Positions 26,696 through 35,768 of a stretch of 64,000 bases of DNA are shown here, one piece after another; within the stretch, counting starts at the first letter, position 1, and every line of letters begins with the position of its first letter. This stretch comes from Blastomonas sp. SL216 (GTDB taxonomy: Bacteria > Pseudomonadota > Alphaproteobacteria > Sphingomonadales > Sphingomonadaceae). Below the pieces are notes generated by a model that worked only from the letters and a program-made list of their open reading frames with translations, was not told the origin of the DNA and made no database searches. The stretch covers positions 2,959,001-3,023,000 of the forward strand of contig CP113055.1 of assembly GCA_026625625.1 (NCBI GenBank), read 5' to 3'. Position numbers and translations under genes: made by a program.

Positions 26696-27406
26696 ATGGG
26701 TTCGACGCACAGCATCCCGACTTTCGACCATGACGCCAGCTTCAACGCCTATGTCGCCCAGCCTGTGGGCACACCGAAAGCCGCGATCATCGTCATCCAG
26801 GAGATTTTCGGCGTCAACGAAGGCATTCGCCGCAAATGCGATGGCTGGGCTGCGCTGGGCTATCTCGCGGTGGCGCCAGATCTGTTCTGGCGGATCAAGC
26901 CGGGAATCGAGCTCGACCCCGATGTCGAGGCGGAGCTGCAGGAAGCGTTCGGCTATTTCGGCCAGTACGATCCCAATGACGGGGTCAAGGATATCGAGGC
27001 GACCATCCGCGCCATCCGTTCCGGCGTTGGCGGGCTCGAGGGCGTCGCCAAGGTCGGTGCGGTCGGATACTGTCTCGGCGGAAAGCTTGCCTATATGGTC
27101 GCCGCGCGCACCGATGTGGACGCCAGCGTCGGCTATTACGGCGTGATGATCGACCAGATGCTGAACGAATCGCATGCCATTGCCCAGCCGCTGATGCTGC
27201 ACATTCCCACGGCCGATCACCTGGTTGGCCCCGAAGCGCAGGCGACGATCCATGCCGGGCTGGACGATCACCCCAAGGTGACGCTGCACGATTACGAGGG
27301 GCTGGACCATGGCTTTGCCGCCGAAATGGGCAACCGCCGCAATGATGCCGGTGCCGAGCTCGCCGATGGCCGTACCGCCGCCTTCTTTGCCGAGCATTTG
27401 GCATGA
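26696..27406 (+). CDS. Dienelactone hydrolase family protein
   Basis: A 236-residue alpha/beta hydrolase of the dienelactone hydrolase family. The catalytic triad is Cys126 (GYCLGGK), Asp174 (PTADHLV) and His205 (LDHGF), and the Glu36 of QEIFG is the usual charge relay. The ATG at 26696 follows GGAGA with good spacing; three upstream in-frame starts are less well placed. It may act in aromatic degradation or on other esters; no pathway genes are next to it. It overlaps the next gene by 4 bp (ATGA), so both are probably co-transcribed. Confidence 0.9.
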   Translation: MGSTHSIPTFDHDASFNAYVAQPVGTPKAAIIVIQEIFGVNEGIRRKCDGWAALGYLAVAPDLFWRIKPGIELDPDVEAELQEAFGYFGQYDPNDGVKDIEATIRAIRSGVGGLEGVAKVGAVGYCLGGKLAYMVAARTDVDASVGYYGVMIDQMLNESHAIAQPLMLHIPTADHLVGPEAQATIHAGLDDHPKVTLHDYEGLDHGFAAEMGNRRNDAGAELADGRTAAFFAEHLA

Positions 27407-27801
27407 GCGCCGCGCAAGCCGGAATCGCCGCCTGGCATGACTATATGCACGGCGGATCGGAGCCCGAAAAGCTGAGCGCGATGCTGGCGGACGATGCGGT
27501 GTTTCACTCGCCTGTCGTCCACACCCCGCAGGAAGGCAAGGCCAAGGTCTTCGCCTATCTGCACGCAGCATCGTACGTGCTGGGCAATGACAGCTTCCAT
27601 TATGTCCGCGAGATCGTCGACGGCGATACCGCCGTGCTCGAGTTCGCGCTGGTGCTCGATGGCATCGCGGTCAACGGCGTCGACATGATCCGCTGGAATG
27701 CCGACGGCCAGATCGAGGACTTCAAGGTGATGGTCCGTCCGTTGAAGGCGATCAACAAGGTATGGGAGAAGATGGGCGAAATGCTTGCCAAGGCGGGTTG
27801 A
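27403..27801 (+). CDS. NTF2-like (SnoaL-type) protein
   Basis: A 132-residue cone-fold protein: MLADDAVFHSPVVHTPQEGKA, then VREIVDGDTAVLEFALVLDG and IRWNADGQIEDFKVMVRPLKAI. This pattern fits the SnoaL/NTF2 superfamily of small enzymes or binding proteins. There is no signal peptide. The start overlaps the stop of the dienelactone hydrolase (ATGA), suggesting a shared metabolic job, but the reaction is unknown. Confidence 0.8.
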   Translation: MSAAQAGIAAWHDYMHGGSEPEKLSAMLADDAVFHSPVVHTPQEGKAKVFAYLHAASYVLGNDSFHYVREIVDGDTAVLEFALVLDGIAVNGVDMIRWNADGQIEDFKVMVRPLKAINKVWEKMGEMLAKAG

Positions 27802-27820
27802 GCGTTTTTCGCCGGTTTTC

Positions 27821-27864
27821 GTCATTCAACGCGAACGCGGGAATCCCGCTTTCGCGCGGGTGAC
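27821..27864. repeat. GTCA-bounded GC-rich inverted repeat
   Basis: GCGAACGCGGG and CCCGCTTTCGC face each other across AAT (27831-27855), flanked by GTCA and TGAC. It lies between the convergent NTF2-like and cytochrome genes. It belongs with the units at 2746 and 20578. Confidence 0.6.
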
Positions 27865-27885
27865 GAGAAAGCGTAACCCAATAGG

Positions 27886-28263
27886 TTAATTATCCGCCAT
27901 CAGATAGACGATGATTGCTTCGCGTTCCTCGGCCTTGCGCAAACCGAAAAAACCCATCTGGTTGCCGGGCACCACCGCCTGGGGATCGGTGAGGAAGCGG
28001 TCGAGCAGTTCGGCGGTCCAGCGCCGATTATGGGCCGCAAAGTCCTTGAAAGCCCTGGAATAGGCAAAGGTCTTGTCGCCTGCCAGCGGTCGCTGGCCCA
28101 GGCGGTCGAGATTCGGCCCGCTGAGCCCCTTTTCCTCCTTTTTGATCGAATGGCAGCTGTAACAGCGCTGGAACGCACGTTCACCAGATGGGTTCCCGGC
28201 TTGCGCCACGGCAGCACCCGGAATCAGCGCCAGCAGCAGCGGCATCACCGATCGCAATCTCAT
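27886..28263 (-). CDS. Exported c-type cytochrome, class I
   Basis: A 125-residue protein with a Sec signal (cleavage near AVAQ). The heme motif CYSCH is at 34-38 and a distal Met ligand is in GNQMGFFG (M103). PNLDRLGQRP and a FAYSRAFKDF stretch are typical of mono-heme cytochrome c2-like domains. It is expected in the periplasm as an electron carrier. Its ATG overlaps the stop of the upstream propeller gene (ATGA), so it is the second gene of a two-gene operon and may be the electron acceptor for that protein (inference). Confidence 0.9.
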   Translation of the reverse strand: MRLRSVMPLLLALIPGAAVAQAGNPSGERAFQRCYSCHSIKKEEKGLSGPNLDRLGQRPLAGDKTFAYSRAFKDFAAHNRRWTAELLDRFLTDPQAVVPGNQMGFFGLRKAEEREAIIVYLMADN

Positions 28264-29261
28264 TTGTCGGTTCGCACCACCATCAAGCGTTCGGTGCCCG
28301 ATTCCGGCAGGAACACCTCGCCCTTGCGGCCCAGGATCTGGCGGACATTGGCGCCTTCGCCGCTGCCCGGATAGCGAGCGGTGAACTTCTCGGTGCGCGG
28401 GTTGAACACCCGGGTCGAATTGTCCCCGAAATCGCTGACCCAGACCATGTCACGCTCATCGACATAGACGGCATAGGCCTTGGGCGCGTCGCCGGGCAGC
28501 TTCCAGGTCTTCCAGCTCCTGTTCGACGGACGATAGCGATACAGCTCGCCGCTGTTCCAGCCGGTGATCCACAAGTCGCCCTTGCTGTCCGCCCAGACCC
28601 GGCGCAGCCCTGCCCCCTTGGTCGGTGGCTCGATGACCGTGATCTGCCCGCTGGCGCTGTCGATCCGGGCGAGATGGCTGCCCGCCAGCGACACATACCA
28701 GACATTGCCATCGGGCGCGGTGGCGATGCCATAAGGCCCCCTGCCCTTGGGATCCTTCCACAGCTCGACATTGCCGCCTGCAGCAGCAACCCGGCCATAG
28801 ACGCCGTTCTGCCCGGTGAACCAGTGCGTCCCCTTGCCGTCAAAGGCCCCGGTGTTGAGGTTGGCATAGCCGCTGTCCGCCGGAAGCTTCCAGATGTCGA
28901 GCTTGGCGGTAGCGGGATTGTAGCGGACGATCGCGTTCTGCCCGCCATCGGTGATCCAGGCCATGCCGTCGGGGCCCTGGATAACGCCATGTGGCGCGGA
29001 GTCAGCGCCAAGGGGCACCTGCACCACCTGGCCGGTTGCCGGATCGAGAATGCCAAGCGCGCCCTGGCCCTGCGCGGTGTACCAGATCTTGCCATCGGGT
29101 GCGGGCGCCACATCGTGCGGGCGCGATCCCTTGGGCAGCTCGAACAGGGTGATGTTGCGGCCGATCTCGGCCGATGCGGCGATCTGCGCCTTTTCCTTCG
29201 CGATCAGCGGACCACTCGCGAGACAGGCCAGCGCCATTCCGGAAAGCAACACCTGCTTCAT
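28260..29261 (-). CDS. Exported Vgb-like (virginiamycin B lyase family) beta-propeller
   Basis: A 333-residue exported protein with signal MKQVLLSGMALACLASGPL and cleavage near IAKE. The rest is a seven-bladed propeller with repeated PDG-x-W strands (PDGKIWYT, PDGMAWIT, PDGNVWYV, KGDLWIT, RDMVWVS). The fold is that of streptogramin B lyase, yet family members near cytochromes are not antibiotic lyases as far as the context shows. It forms a 4-bp-overlapping pair with a c-type cytochrome. Enzyme activity is unknown; I do not assign resistance. An Sgl/SMP-30 lactonase-like propeller is the alternative. Confidence 0.82.
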   Translation of the reverse strand: MKQVLLSGMALACLASGPLIAKEKAQIAASAEIGRNITLFELPKGSRPHDVAPAPDGKIWYTAQGQGALGILDPATGQVVQVPLGADSAPHGVIQGPDGMAWITDGGQNAIVRYNPATAKLDIWKLPADSGYANLNTGAFDGKGTHWFTGQNGVYGRVAAAGGNVELWKDPKGRGPYGIATAPDGNVWYVSLAGSHLARIDSASGQITVIEPPTKGAGLRRVWADSKGDLWITGWNSGELYRYRPSNRSWKTWKLPGDAPKAYAVYVDERDMVWVSDFGDNSTRVFNPRTEKFTARYPGSGEGANVRQILGRKGEVFLPESGTERLMVVRTDK

Positions 29262-29343
29262 GCAAAAATCCTCCCCGACCGATGTCCGATCCTATCAGGG
29301 ATCCAGCACCGGTGGAGAGGAAATATTGCGCGTTACAGTGCGA

Positions 29344-30015
29344 TCAGCCGAACAGCGTCACGACGCCGACACTGGGGTCGACAAAACCGTCATAGATCAT
29401 CTTGCCGGCGACATAGAGGATCACGGCGAGGCCGATATAGGCGATCCAGCGATAGCGCTCGATGTATTTGGCGATGAAGTTCGCCGCAATGCCCATCAGC
29501 GCCACCGATAGGATCAGGCCGACGATAAGGATGCCGGGATGCTCGCGCGCCGCACCAGCAACGGCCAGCACATTGTCGAGACTCATGCTGACATCGGCCA
29601 CCGCAACCGCCCAGGCGGCAGCGGCAAAGCTCTTGGCAGGCCGGATTCCGCTATGCTCGTCGCCCTCGATCTCGGGGGATCCGCCTGACGGGCCTGCCGG
29701 TTGCAGCTCGCGGTACATTTTCCACGAGACCCATAGCAGCAACAGGCCGCCGGCGAAGATCAGGCCGACAATCTGCATCAGCTGGGTCACGACCAGCGCA
29801 AAGGCGATGCGCAGCACGAGCGCAGCCATGATCCCGATCAGGATCACCTTGCGCCGCTGTTCGGCGGGCAGGCCCGCTGCCAGCGCGCCGACAACGATCG
29901 CGTTGTCGCCGGCCAGCAGCACGTCGATCATCAGCACCTGACCGAAGGCGGCCAGAGCGGAAGGGGAGCCGATATTCGAAAAATCGGCAACAATATGGTT
30001 CCACAATTCCATCAT
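29344..30015 (-). CDS. TerC/Alx-family membrane protein
   Basis: A 223-residue integral membrane protein with six or seven helices and the TerC signature VLLAGDNAIVVGALAAGLP (about 35-53) plus AVADVSMSLDNVLAVAGAA. The acidic residues in these helices are typical. TerC relatives are thought to export Mn2+ or to serve metalation of exported proteins. The 3' helices (AKYIERYRWIAYIGLAVILY) are intact. It starts 24 bp after the rho stop on the same strand, so rho-terC may share a transcript. Confidence 0.9.
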   Translation of the reverse strand: MMELWNHIVADFSNIGSPSALAAFGQVLMIDVLLAGDNAIVVGALAAGLPAEQRRKVILIGIMAALVLRIAFALVVTQLMQIVGLIFAGGLLLLWVSWKMYRELQPAGPSGGSPEIEGDEHSGIRPAKSFAAAAWAVAVADVSMSLDNVLAVAGAAREHPGILIVGLILSVALMGIAANFIAKYIERYRWIAYIGLAVILYVAGKMIYDGFVDPSVGVVTLFG

Positions 30016-30039
30016 GATGGGTGTCGCAGCCCTGCAGGA

Positions 30040-31296
<1,257 letters not shown>

Positions 31297-31617
31297 GGGG
31301 TGCAATAGTCCGTGGGAAGGGTGCCGCCAAAAATGGGAACGCGGCAGTCAGGAAAGAGATGCTGGACGCCCGGCCGGTAATCCGGTCACTGGTGGAGTGG
31401 GTCGTCAAAGGTCCCGGACGGGACGCATCGCAAATAGGCCGCAGGCACGCGAAAGTCAATCCGGACTGCGATGGGGCGAGGGACGCATCTCTCCCCTCCC
31501 GCATGCAGGAGGGGTGGCCGAAGGCCGGGGTGGGCCTGACCACCCTTAGTGCTCCTATCCCACCCCGGCGCGGAAGACCGGGCCTGCCCCTCCCCAAACG
31601 GAGGGGAGAAGGGGAAA
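31297..31617. other. Intergenic stretch with hairpin repeats between rho and hemJ
   Basis: About 320 bp with no credible gene. It carries two CCCCTCC/GGAGGGG hairpins (see 31493) and presumably the rho promoter. A short open frame across it is only the translation of the repeats. Confidence 0.6.
31493..31606. repeat. Pair of CCCCTCC...GGAGGGG hairpins
   Basis: CCCCTCC at 31493-31499 pairs with GGAGGGG at 31508-31514, and CCCCTCC at 31587-31593 with GGAGGGG at 31600-31606. They sit 12 and 105 bp downstream of the hemJ stop. Similar CTCTCCC/GGGAGAG hairpins occur near nusG at 46631. Confidence 0.6.
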
Positions 31618-32082
31618 TCAGAACGGTTTGACGATCACCAGGATCACGATGACCGCCGCGGCGATGCCAGGCACTTCGTTGATCAGCCGCAACTGCTTGC
31701 CGGTGAGCTTGCGCTCGCCCCGGGCCAGCTTTTTCGAATAGCCGATCATCCAGCCATGATAGCCGCTCAGCAGCAGCACGAAGAACAGCTTGGCGTGGAG
31801 CCATCCGGCCACCCACCAATTGCCCTGGCTCGCCAGGATCAGTCCCAGCACCCAGACGATGATCATCGAGGGGTTGAGGATGATGTTCTTGAGCTTGGAT
31901 TCGCGGTCGGTCCAGCGGGTCGCCTCTTCCGATCCATGCTCCGCCTCCTGGTGATAGACCAGGAAGCGCGGCATCATGAACAGGCCAGCCATCCAGAAGA
32001 TGACGAAAATGAGGTGCGCCGCTTTCAGCCAGAGATAGAGCATGGAGAGAACATAATCCGTTGTCAGAAGAAGCTCGTTCAT
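31618..32082 (-). CDS. hemJ: Protoporphyrinogen IX oxidase HemJ
   Basis: A 154-residue inner-membrane protein. LWLKAAHLIFVIFWMAGLFMMPRFLVYH is the classical HemJ block, with the conserved histidine near residue 23, and LHAKLFFVLLLSGYHGWMIGYSKKLARGE is the second. Four hydrophobic segments are visible. It oxidises protoporphyrinogen IX in heme synthesis. Its partner hemE lies 41 bp upstream, so hemE-hemJ are probably one transcript. The start could be 32082 or a few codons later. Confidence 0.93.
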   Translation of the reverse strand: MNELLLTTDYVLSMLYLWLKAAHLIFVIFWMAGLFMMPRFLVYHQEAEHGSEEATRWTDRESKLKNIILNPSMIIVWVLGLILASQGNWWVAGWLHAKLFFVLLLSGYHGWMIGYSKKLARGERKLTGKQLRLINEVPGIAAAVIVILVIVKPF

Positions 32083-32123
32083 GGGTTCTGCCGCCAGTCA
32101 CACCGGTTTAGGCGGCAGGGCGG

Positions 32124-33155
32124 TCATACGCCCTGCTTCACCAGTGTAAGCAGTGCGTGCACGTGTTCAATGGGCGTCTGCTGCAATATGCCATGCCCCA
32201 GATTGAAAATATGCGGCCGCCCCTCGAACGTGCGGATGATGTGCCTGACCGCGCTTTCCATCTGCTCGCCGCCCGCCAGCAGCGCCAGCGGATCGAGATT
32301 GCCCTGTACCGGCAGATGCGCCGGGATGTTGGCTGCAGCCCAGACCGGATCGATCGTCTCGTCCAGACCCAGTGCATCGACGCCGGTCTCGCGCGCGTAG
32401 GCGGCAAGCTTTTCGCCCGCGCCCTTGGGGAAACCGATCACCGGAACGCCGGGCCGCGCGGCGTGAATGGCCGCCGCGATGCGCGCATTGGGCGCGATCA
32501 CCCAGCGTTCGAACTGCGCCGGGGCAAGCGATCCCGACCAGCTGTCGAAAATCTGCACCGCATCGACGCCGGCATCGATCTGGCCGATCAGATACTGGAT
32601 GGTGAGGTCGACGATGGCATCGATCAGCGCCTGAAAGCCAGCGGGATCGCGATAGGCATATTCGCGCGTGGCATGCTGGTCCTTGCTGCCCTCGCCATTG
32701 ACCATATAGGTCGCGACGGTCCAGGCAGACCCTGCAAAGCCCAGAAACGCCTTTTCAGGCGCGAGCTCGGCCTTCACCAGGCGCACGGTCTCATAAATGG
32801 CCTCAAGCCGCTGGTGGACCGGCACAAGGCTCTCCAGCGCATGATCGAGCAGCCGGGGCGACAGATGCGGCCCCTCGCCCACCAGGAACTTCAGATCCTG
32901 GCCCATGGCATAAGGCACGATCAGGATATCGGAAAACAGGATGGCGGCATCGAGATCGAACCGGCGCAGCGGCTGCAGCGTGATCTCGGCAGCGGCGGGG
33001 CTGTCATAGACCAGCTCCAGAAAGCCGCCTTTCTCTGCCCGCAAAGCCCGGTACTCGGGCAGGTAGCGTCCGGCCTGACGCATCATCCACATCGGCGGCA
33101 CCTTGGCCACCTGACCCGCCAGGCAATCGAGCAATGGCGCCTTGCGCGCCGTCAT
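32124..33155 (-). CDS. hemE: Uroporphyrinogen decarboxylase
   Basis: A 343-residue cytosolic enzyme converting uroporphyrinogen III to coproporphyrinogen III. The N-terminal PPMWMMRQAGRYLPEYRALR motif, the catalytic Asp of FSDILIVP, FAGSAWTVATYM, and GVDAVQIFDSW are all intact. I chose ATG 33155 (MTARKAPLLDCLAGQ); ATG 33176 would add seven residues (MGGDTTQ). It reads leftward away from the proposed origin, and in Caulobacter and Rickettsia hemE flanks the replication origin. Confidence 0.95.
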   Translation of the reverse strand: MTARKAPLLDCLAGQVAKVPPMWMMRQAGRYLPEYRALRAEKGGFLELVYDSPAAAEITLQPLRRFDLDAAILFSDILIVPYAMGQDLKFLVGEGPHLSPRLLDHALESLVPVHQRLEAIYETVRLVKAELAPEKAFLGFAGSAWTVATYMVNGEGSKDQHATREYAYRDPAGFQALIDAIVDLTIQYLIGQIDAGVDAVQIFDSWSGSLAPAQFERWVIAPNARIAAAIHAARPGVPVIGFPKGAGEKLAAYARETGVDALGLDETIDPVWAAANIPAHLPVQGNLDPLALLAGGEQMESAVRHIIRTFEGRPHIFNLGHGILQQTPIEHVHALLTLVKQGV

Positions 33156-33272
33156 CTGAGTTGTGTCCCCACCCATCTTAATTCTTATATCCTTTATATA
33201 GGGATTGTTGTTGAAGAAGGCCGCTGGAAAACCGGCATGACGCTTTCTTGCCTTATGTATCGACAGATTGAC

Positions 33273-33309
33273 AGTCGGCAAATCGCCCGAGGCTGACGAG
33301 TCGGCAAAT
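33273..33309. repeat. 11-bp direct repeat within the origin
   Basis: AGTCGGCAAAT occurs at 33273-33283 and again at 33299-33309, with start points 26 bp apart. The second copy abuts the TTATCCCAG box. It could be an initiator or regulator site, or chance. Confidence 0.6.
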
Positions 33310-33349
33310 TTATCCCAGCTTTCAACAGGCTGTGGGAAAACCTGTCCCG

Positions 33350-33358
33350 TGTGGATAA
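33350..33358 (-). promoter_or_regulatory. DnaA box (perfect)
   Basis: On the minus strand the nine bases read TTATCCACA, the strong consensus DnaA-binding site. It lies in the proposed origin, about 100 bp before the PPSR start. Confidence 0.8.
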
Positions 33359-33460
33359 GCCCCGTGATGAATCTCCGGTCAGGGGGGAGCGATTCCATCC
33401 CCGGTTTTGCCCACAATATCATGCCTTGATTTATCCCCGCGCTGCCCACAGACCAGAGGC

Positions 33461-34315
33461 ATGAGCCGCTTCCACCTCCATCTCTTGTCAGATTCCACCG
33501 GTGAGACGCTGGAGAACATCGCCAAGGCGGCGCTGGCCCAGTTCGACGCGGTCGAGATCATCAAGCATTTCTGGCCGATGGTCCGATCGGAGACGCATCT
33601 CGACCGGATATTGGACGAGGTCGCCGCCAATCCCGGGCTGGTGCTGTTCACGCTGGTCAATCCCGATATCCGCGCCAAGCTCGAACGGCGGTGCCGGGTG
33701 CTGGGCCTGCCGATGGTGCCCGCGCTCGATGCGGTGACCGACGCCTTGTCCAACCTGCTCGGCCAGGCGGCCAAGGCGCGTCCGGGCCGGCAGCATGTGC
33801 TCGATGCCGCCTATTTTGCGCGTGTCGAGGCGATCCAGTTCACCATCGCGCATGACGATGGGCAGAATTGGGAGAATTGGGAGGCGGCGGACATCGTGCT
33901 TGCCGGCGTGTCGCGATCGTCGAAGACGCCGACCTCGATCTATCTTGCCAATCGCGGCTACAAGACCGCGAATATCCCGATCGTCGTCGAATCCCCGCCG
34001 CCTTCTGCGCTGTTCACGCTCAGGCACCCGCTTGTCGTCGGGCTGACGACCAATCCGGAACGGCTGATCGCGGTGCGCCGCAACCGGCTGTTGTCCTTGA
34101 ACCAGGCCCCCGAAACCGACTATGTCAATGACGAGAAGGTCAAGGCCGAGCTGGCCTTTGCCCGGCGGATGTTTGCGGATAATGGTTGGCCGGTGATCGA
34201 CGTGACGCGCCGGTCGATCGAGGAATCGGCAGCGGCGATCATCAACCTGTTCAACGAGCGTGAAGCCGCGCGCGAGAACAGGCGCCAGGCAACAGACCCA
34301 GTGGACAAGGCCTGA
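33461..34315 (+). CDS. Bifunctional kinase/pyrophosphorylase regulatory protein (PPSR family)
   Basis: A 284-residue DUF299 protein. The N-terminal LLSDSTGETLENIAKAAL, the IVLAGVSRSSKTPTSIYLANRGY P-loop, and GLTTNPERLIAVRRNRL are hallmarks. The family phosphorylates and dephosphorylates PEP synthetase or PPDK with ADP and Pi. Whether a PPDK or PpsA is the target here is not visible. Homologues of this gene (RP001 in Rickettsia) flank the origin in alphaproteobacteria. The start ATG 33461 (MSRFHLHLLSDSTG) is preferred over the upstream open frame from 33407. Confidence 0.92.
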   Translation: MSRFHLHLLSDSTGETLENIAKAALAQFDAVEIIKHFWPMVRSETHLDRILDEVAANPGLVLFTLVNPDIRAKLERRCRVLGLPMVPALDAVTDALSNLLGQAAKARPGRQHVLDAAYFARVEAIQFTIAHDDGQNWENWEAADIVLAGVSRSSKTPTSIYLANRGYKTANIPIVVESPPPSALFTLRHPLVVGLTTNPERLIAVRRNRLLSLNQAPETDYVNDEKVKAELAFARRMFADNGWPVIDVTRRSIEESAAAIINLFNEREAARENRRQATDPVDKA

Positions 34316-34342
34316 TTTGGATAAGGCATAAGGACGATACAC

Positions 34343-34936
34343 ATGCTGATACTCGCATCGCAAAGCACCGCGCGCCGGGCCATGCTCGATGCCGCCGACG
34401 TGCCCTTTTCGGTGGTGGCGGCGCATATCGATGAATCGTCCATCCGCGCCTCGCTGCACGCCGACGGCACGTCCCCCCGCGACATTGCCGATGCCCTGGC
34501 CGAGGCGAAGGCGATGCGTGTCGGCACGCGCCGCCCCGAAGCGATGGTGCTCGGCTCCGACCAGATCCTGGAAACCGCGAGCGGCGAGATGCTGACCAAG
34601 CCGCAGACGCCCGAGGATGCGATCCGCCAGCTCGAAACGCTGTCGGGCAAGGCGCACAAATTGTGGAGCGCAGCCGTGATCGTCGAAGGCGGCCGCCCGA
34701 TCTGGCGGCATGTCGACAAGGCGGTGATGCACGTGCGTCCGCTGGGCAGCGCCTTTGTGCGCGACTATGTGGAAAAGCACTGGGAAACCATTGGATATAC
34801 GGTGGGCTGCTATGAGATCGAGGGCGCTGGAGCCCAGCTTTTCAGCCATATCGAAGGCAATCTGTTCACCGTGCAAGGCATGCCGCTGCTGCCGCTGCTC
34901 GGTTTCCTGCGCGAACGCGAACTGATGCCGAGCTGA
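34343..34936 (+). CDS. maf: Maf family nucleoside triphosphate pyrophosphatase
   Basis: A 197-residue Maf/Ham1-like protein. It begins MLILASQSTARRAMLDAADVPF, and has the conserved GSDQILE segment, TPEDAIRQLETLSGKAHKLWSA, and the C-terminal GCYEIEGAGAQLFSHIEGNLFTVQGMPLLPLLGFL. The family hydrolyses nucleotides such as m7GTP, dTTP or UTP and houses-cleans non-canonical forms. Downstream of PPSR by 27 bp and before aroE by 16 bp, it is in the origin-proximal rightward operon. Confidence 0.93.
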   Translation: MLILASQSTARRAMLDAADVPFSVVAAHIDESSIRASLHADGTSPRDIADALAEAKAMRVGTRRPEAMVLGSDQILETASGEMLTKPQTPEDAIRQLETLSGKAHKLWSAAVIVEGGRPIWRHVDKAVMHVRPLGSAFVRDYVEKHWETIGYTVGCYEIEGAGAQLFSHIEGNLFTVQGMPLLPLLGFLRERELMPS

Positions 34937-34952
34937 TCCGGCTGCATTGACC

Positions 34953-35768
34953 ATGACAGGCACCCCTTATGCCGAGGTGATCGGCGACCCGATCGCGCAC
35001 AGCAAATCGCCGCTGATCCATGGATTCTGGCTCAAGGCTCTGGGCATGGAGGCGGAGTATCGCGCCTGCCATGTCACGCCCGAGGGGCTTGGTGATTATA
35101 TCGCCGCACGACGCGACGATCCGCTGTGGCGCGGCTGCAACGTCACCATCCCGCACAAGATCGCGGTGATGGAACTTGTCGCCGATCCGGGCGGTGTGCG
35201 CAGTTCGATCGGCGCGATGAACACCATCGCGCGCGATGAGAAGGGCGCGCTGATCGGCACCAATACCGATGCGGGCGGGTTCTACGCGCCGCTCGGCCAG
35301 AGCGATTTTTCCGGGGCCGATGTCGCGGTGATCGGCGCAGGCGGGGCCGCGCGGGCGGTGCTGTTCGCGCTCTCGCGGATGGAGGTCGGCAGCGTCACCA
35401 TCCATGCGCGCAATGCGCTGAAAGCGATGGGGCTGCTTGCCGGTTTCGGGCTCAAGGGTCAGGTGCGCGGCATGGCCGATGCGCTGGGCGAGGTCGATCT
35501 GCTGGTCAATACCAGCCCGCTCGGCATGAAGGGCTTCGATCCGCTGGTGGTCGATCTGGATCCGCTGCCCGACGGCGCGCTGGTCTATGACATTGTCTAC
35601 AATCCGCTGGAAACCGGGCTGCTCAAGGCGGCGCGCGCACGCGGGCTGGAGACGGTCGACGGGCTGGACATGCTGATCGGCCAGGCCGCGCTCGCCTTCG
35701 AGATATTCTTTGACGCTGCACCGCCGCGTGATCGCGATGCAGAGCTGCGGGCGCTGCTCATCGCATGA
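34953..35768 (+). CDS. aroE: Shikimate dehydrogenase
   Basis: A 271-residue NADP-dependent enzyme of the shikimate pathway. It has AEVIGDPIAHSKSPLIHGFW, the catalytic lysine region NVTIPHKIAVMELV, NTDAGGFYAPL, and the NADP-binding VIGAGGAARAVLFALS. The start ATG at 34953 is preferred; an in-frame TTG precedes it. It overlaps coaE by 4 bp (ATGA). Confidence 0.95.
   Translation: MTGTPYAEVIGDPIAHSKSPLIHGFWLKALGMEAEYRACHVTPEGLGDYIAARRDDPLWRGCNVTIPHKIAVMELVADPGGVRSSIGAMNTIARDEKGALIGTNTDAGGFYAPLGQSDFSGADVAVIGAGGAARAVLFALSRMEVGSVTIHARNALKAMGLLAGFGLKGQVRGMADALGEVDLLVNTSPLGMKGFDPLVVDLDPLPDGALVYDIVYNPLETGLLKAARARGLETVDGLDMLIGQAALAFEIFFDAAPPRDRDAELRALLIA

Larger units (their letters stand above)
33177..33460. 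other. oriC: Probable chromosome replication origin (oriC) between hemE and PPSR
   Basis: The 284-bp gap has a short AT-rich tract (33177-33215, TTAATTCTTATATCC onward) suited to unwinding. It has one perfect DnaA box TTATCCACA on the minus strand (33350-33358) and several one- or two-mismatch boxes: TTATCCCAG at 33310, TTTCCCACA (minus) near 33331-33339, and TTATCCCCG at 33431. An 11-bp direct repeat (33273, 33299) lies within it. Flanking genes run outward in both directions: hemE leftward, and PPSR-maf-aroE-coaE-dnaQ rightward. This is the known alphaproteobacterial origin context. Experimental proof is absent. Confidence 0.82.

Noticed and set aside
28260-29261. Virginiamycin B lyase (antibiotic resistance) call for the propeller protein
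   Set aside because: Family resemblance alone; it is exported and coupled with a cytochrome, which does not fit a cytoplasmic streptogramin lyase.
31359-31631. ORF between rho and hemJ
   Set aside because: It only translates the hairpin repeats.
33488-34963. 491-codon minus frame opposite PPSR and maf
   Set aside because: Covers two clear plus-strand genes and has no domain pattern.
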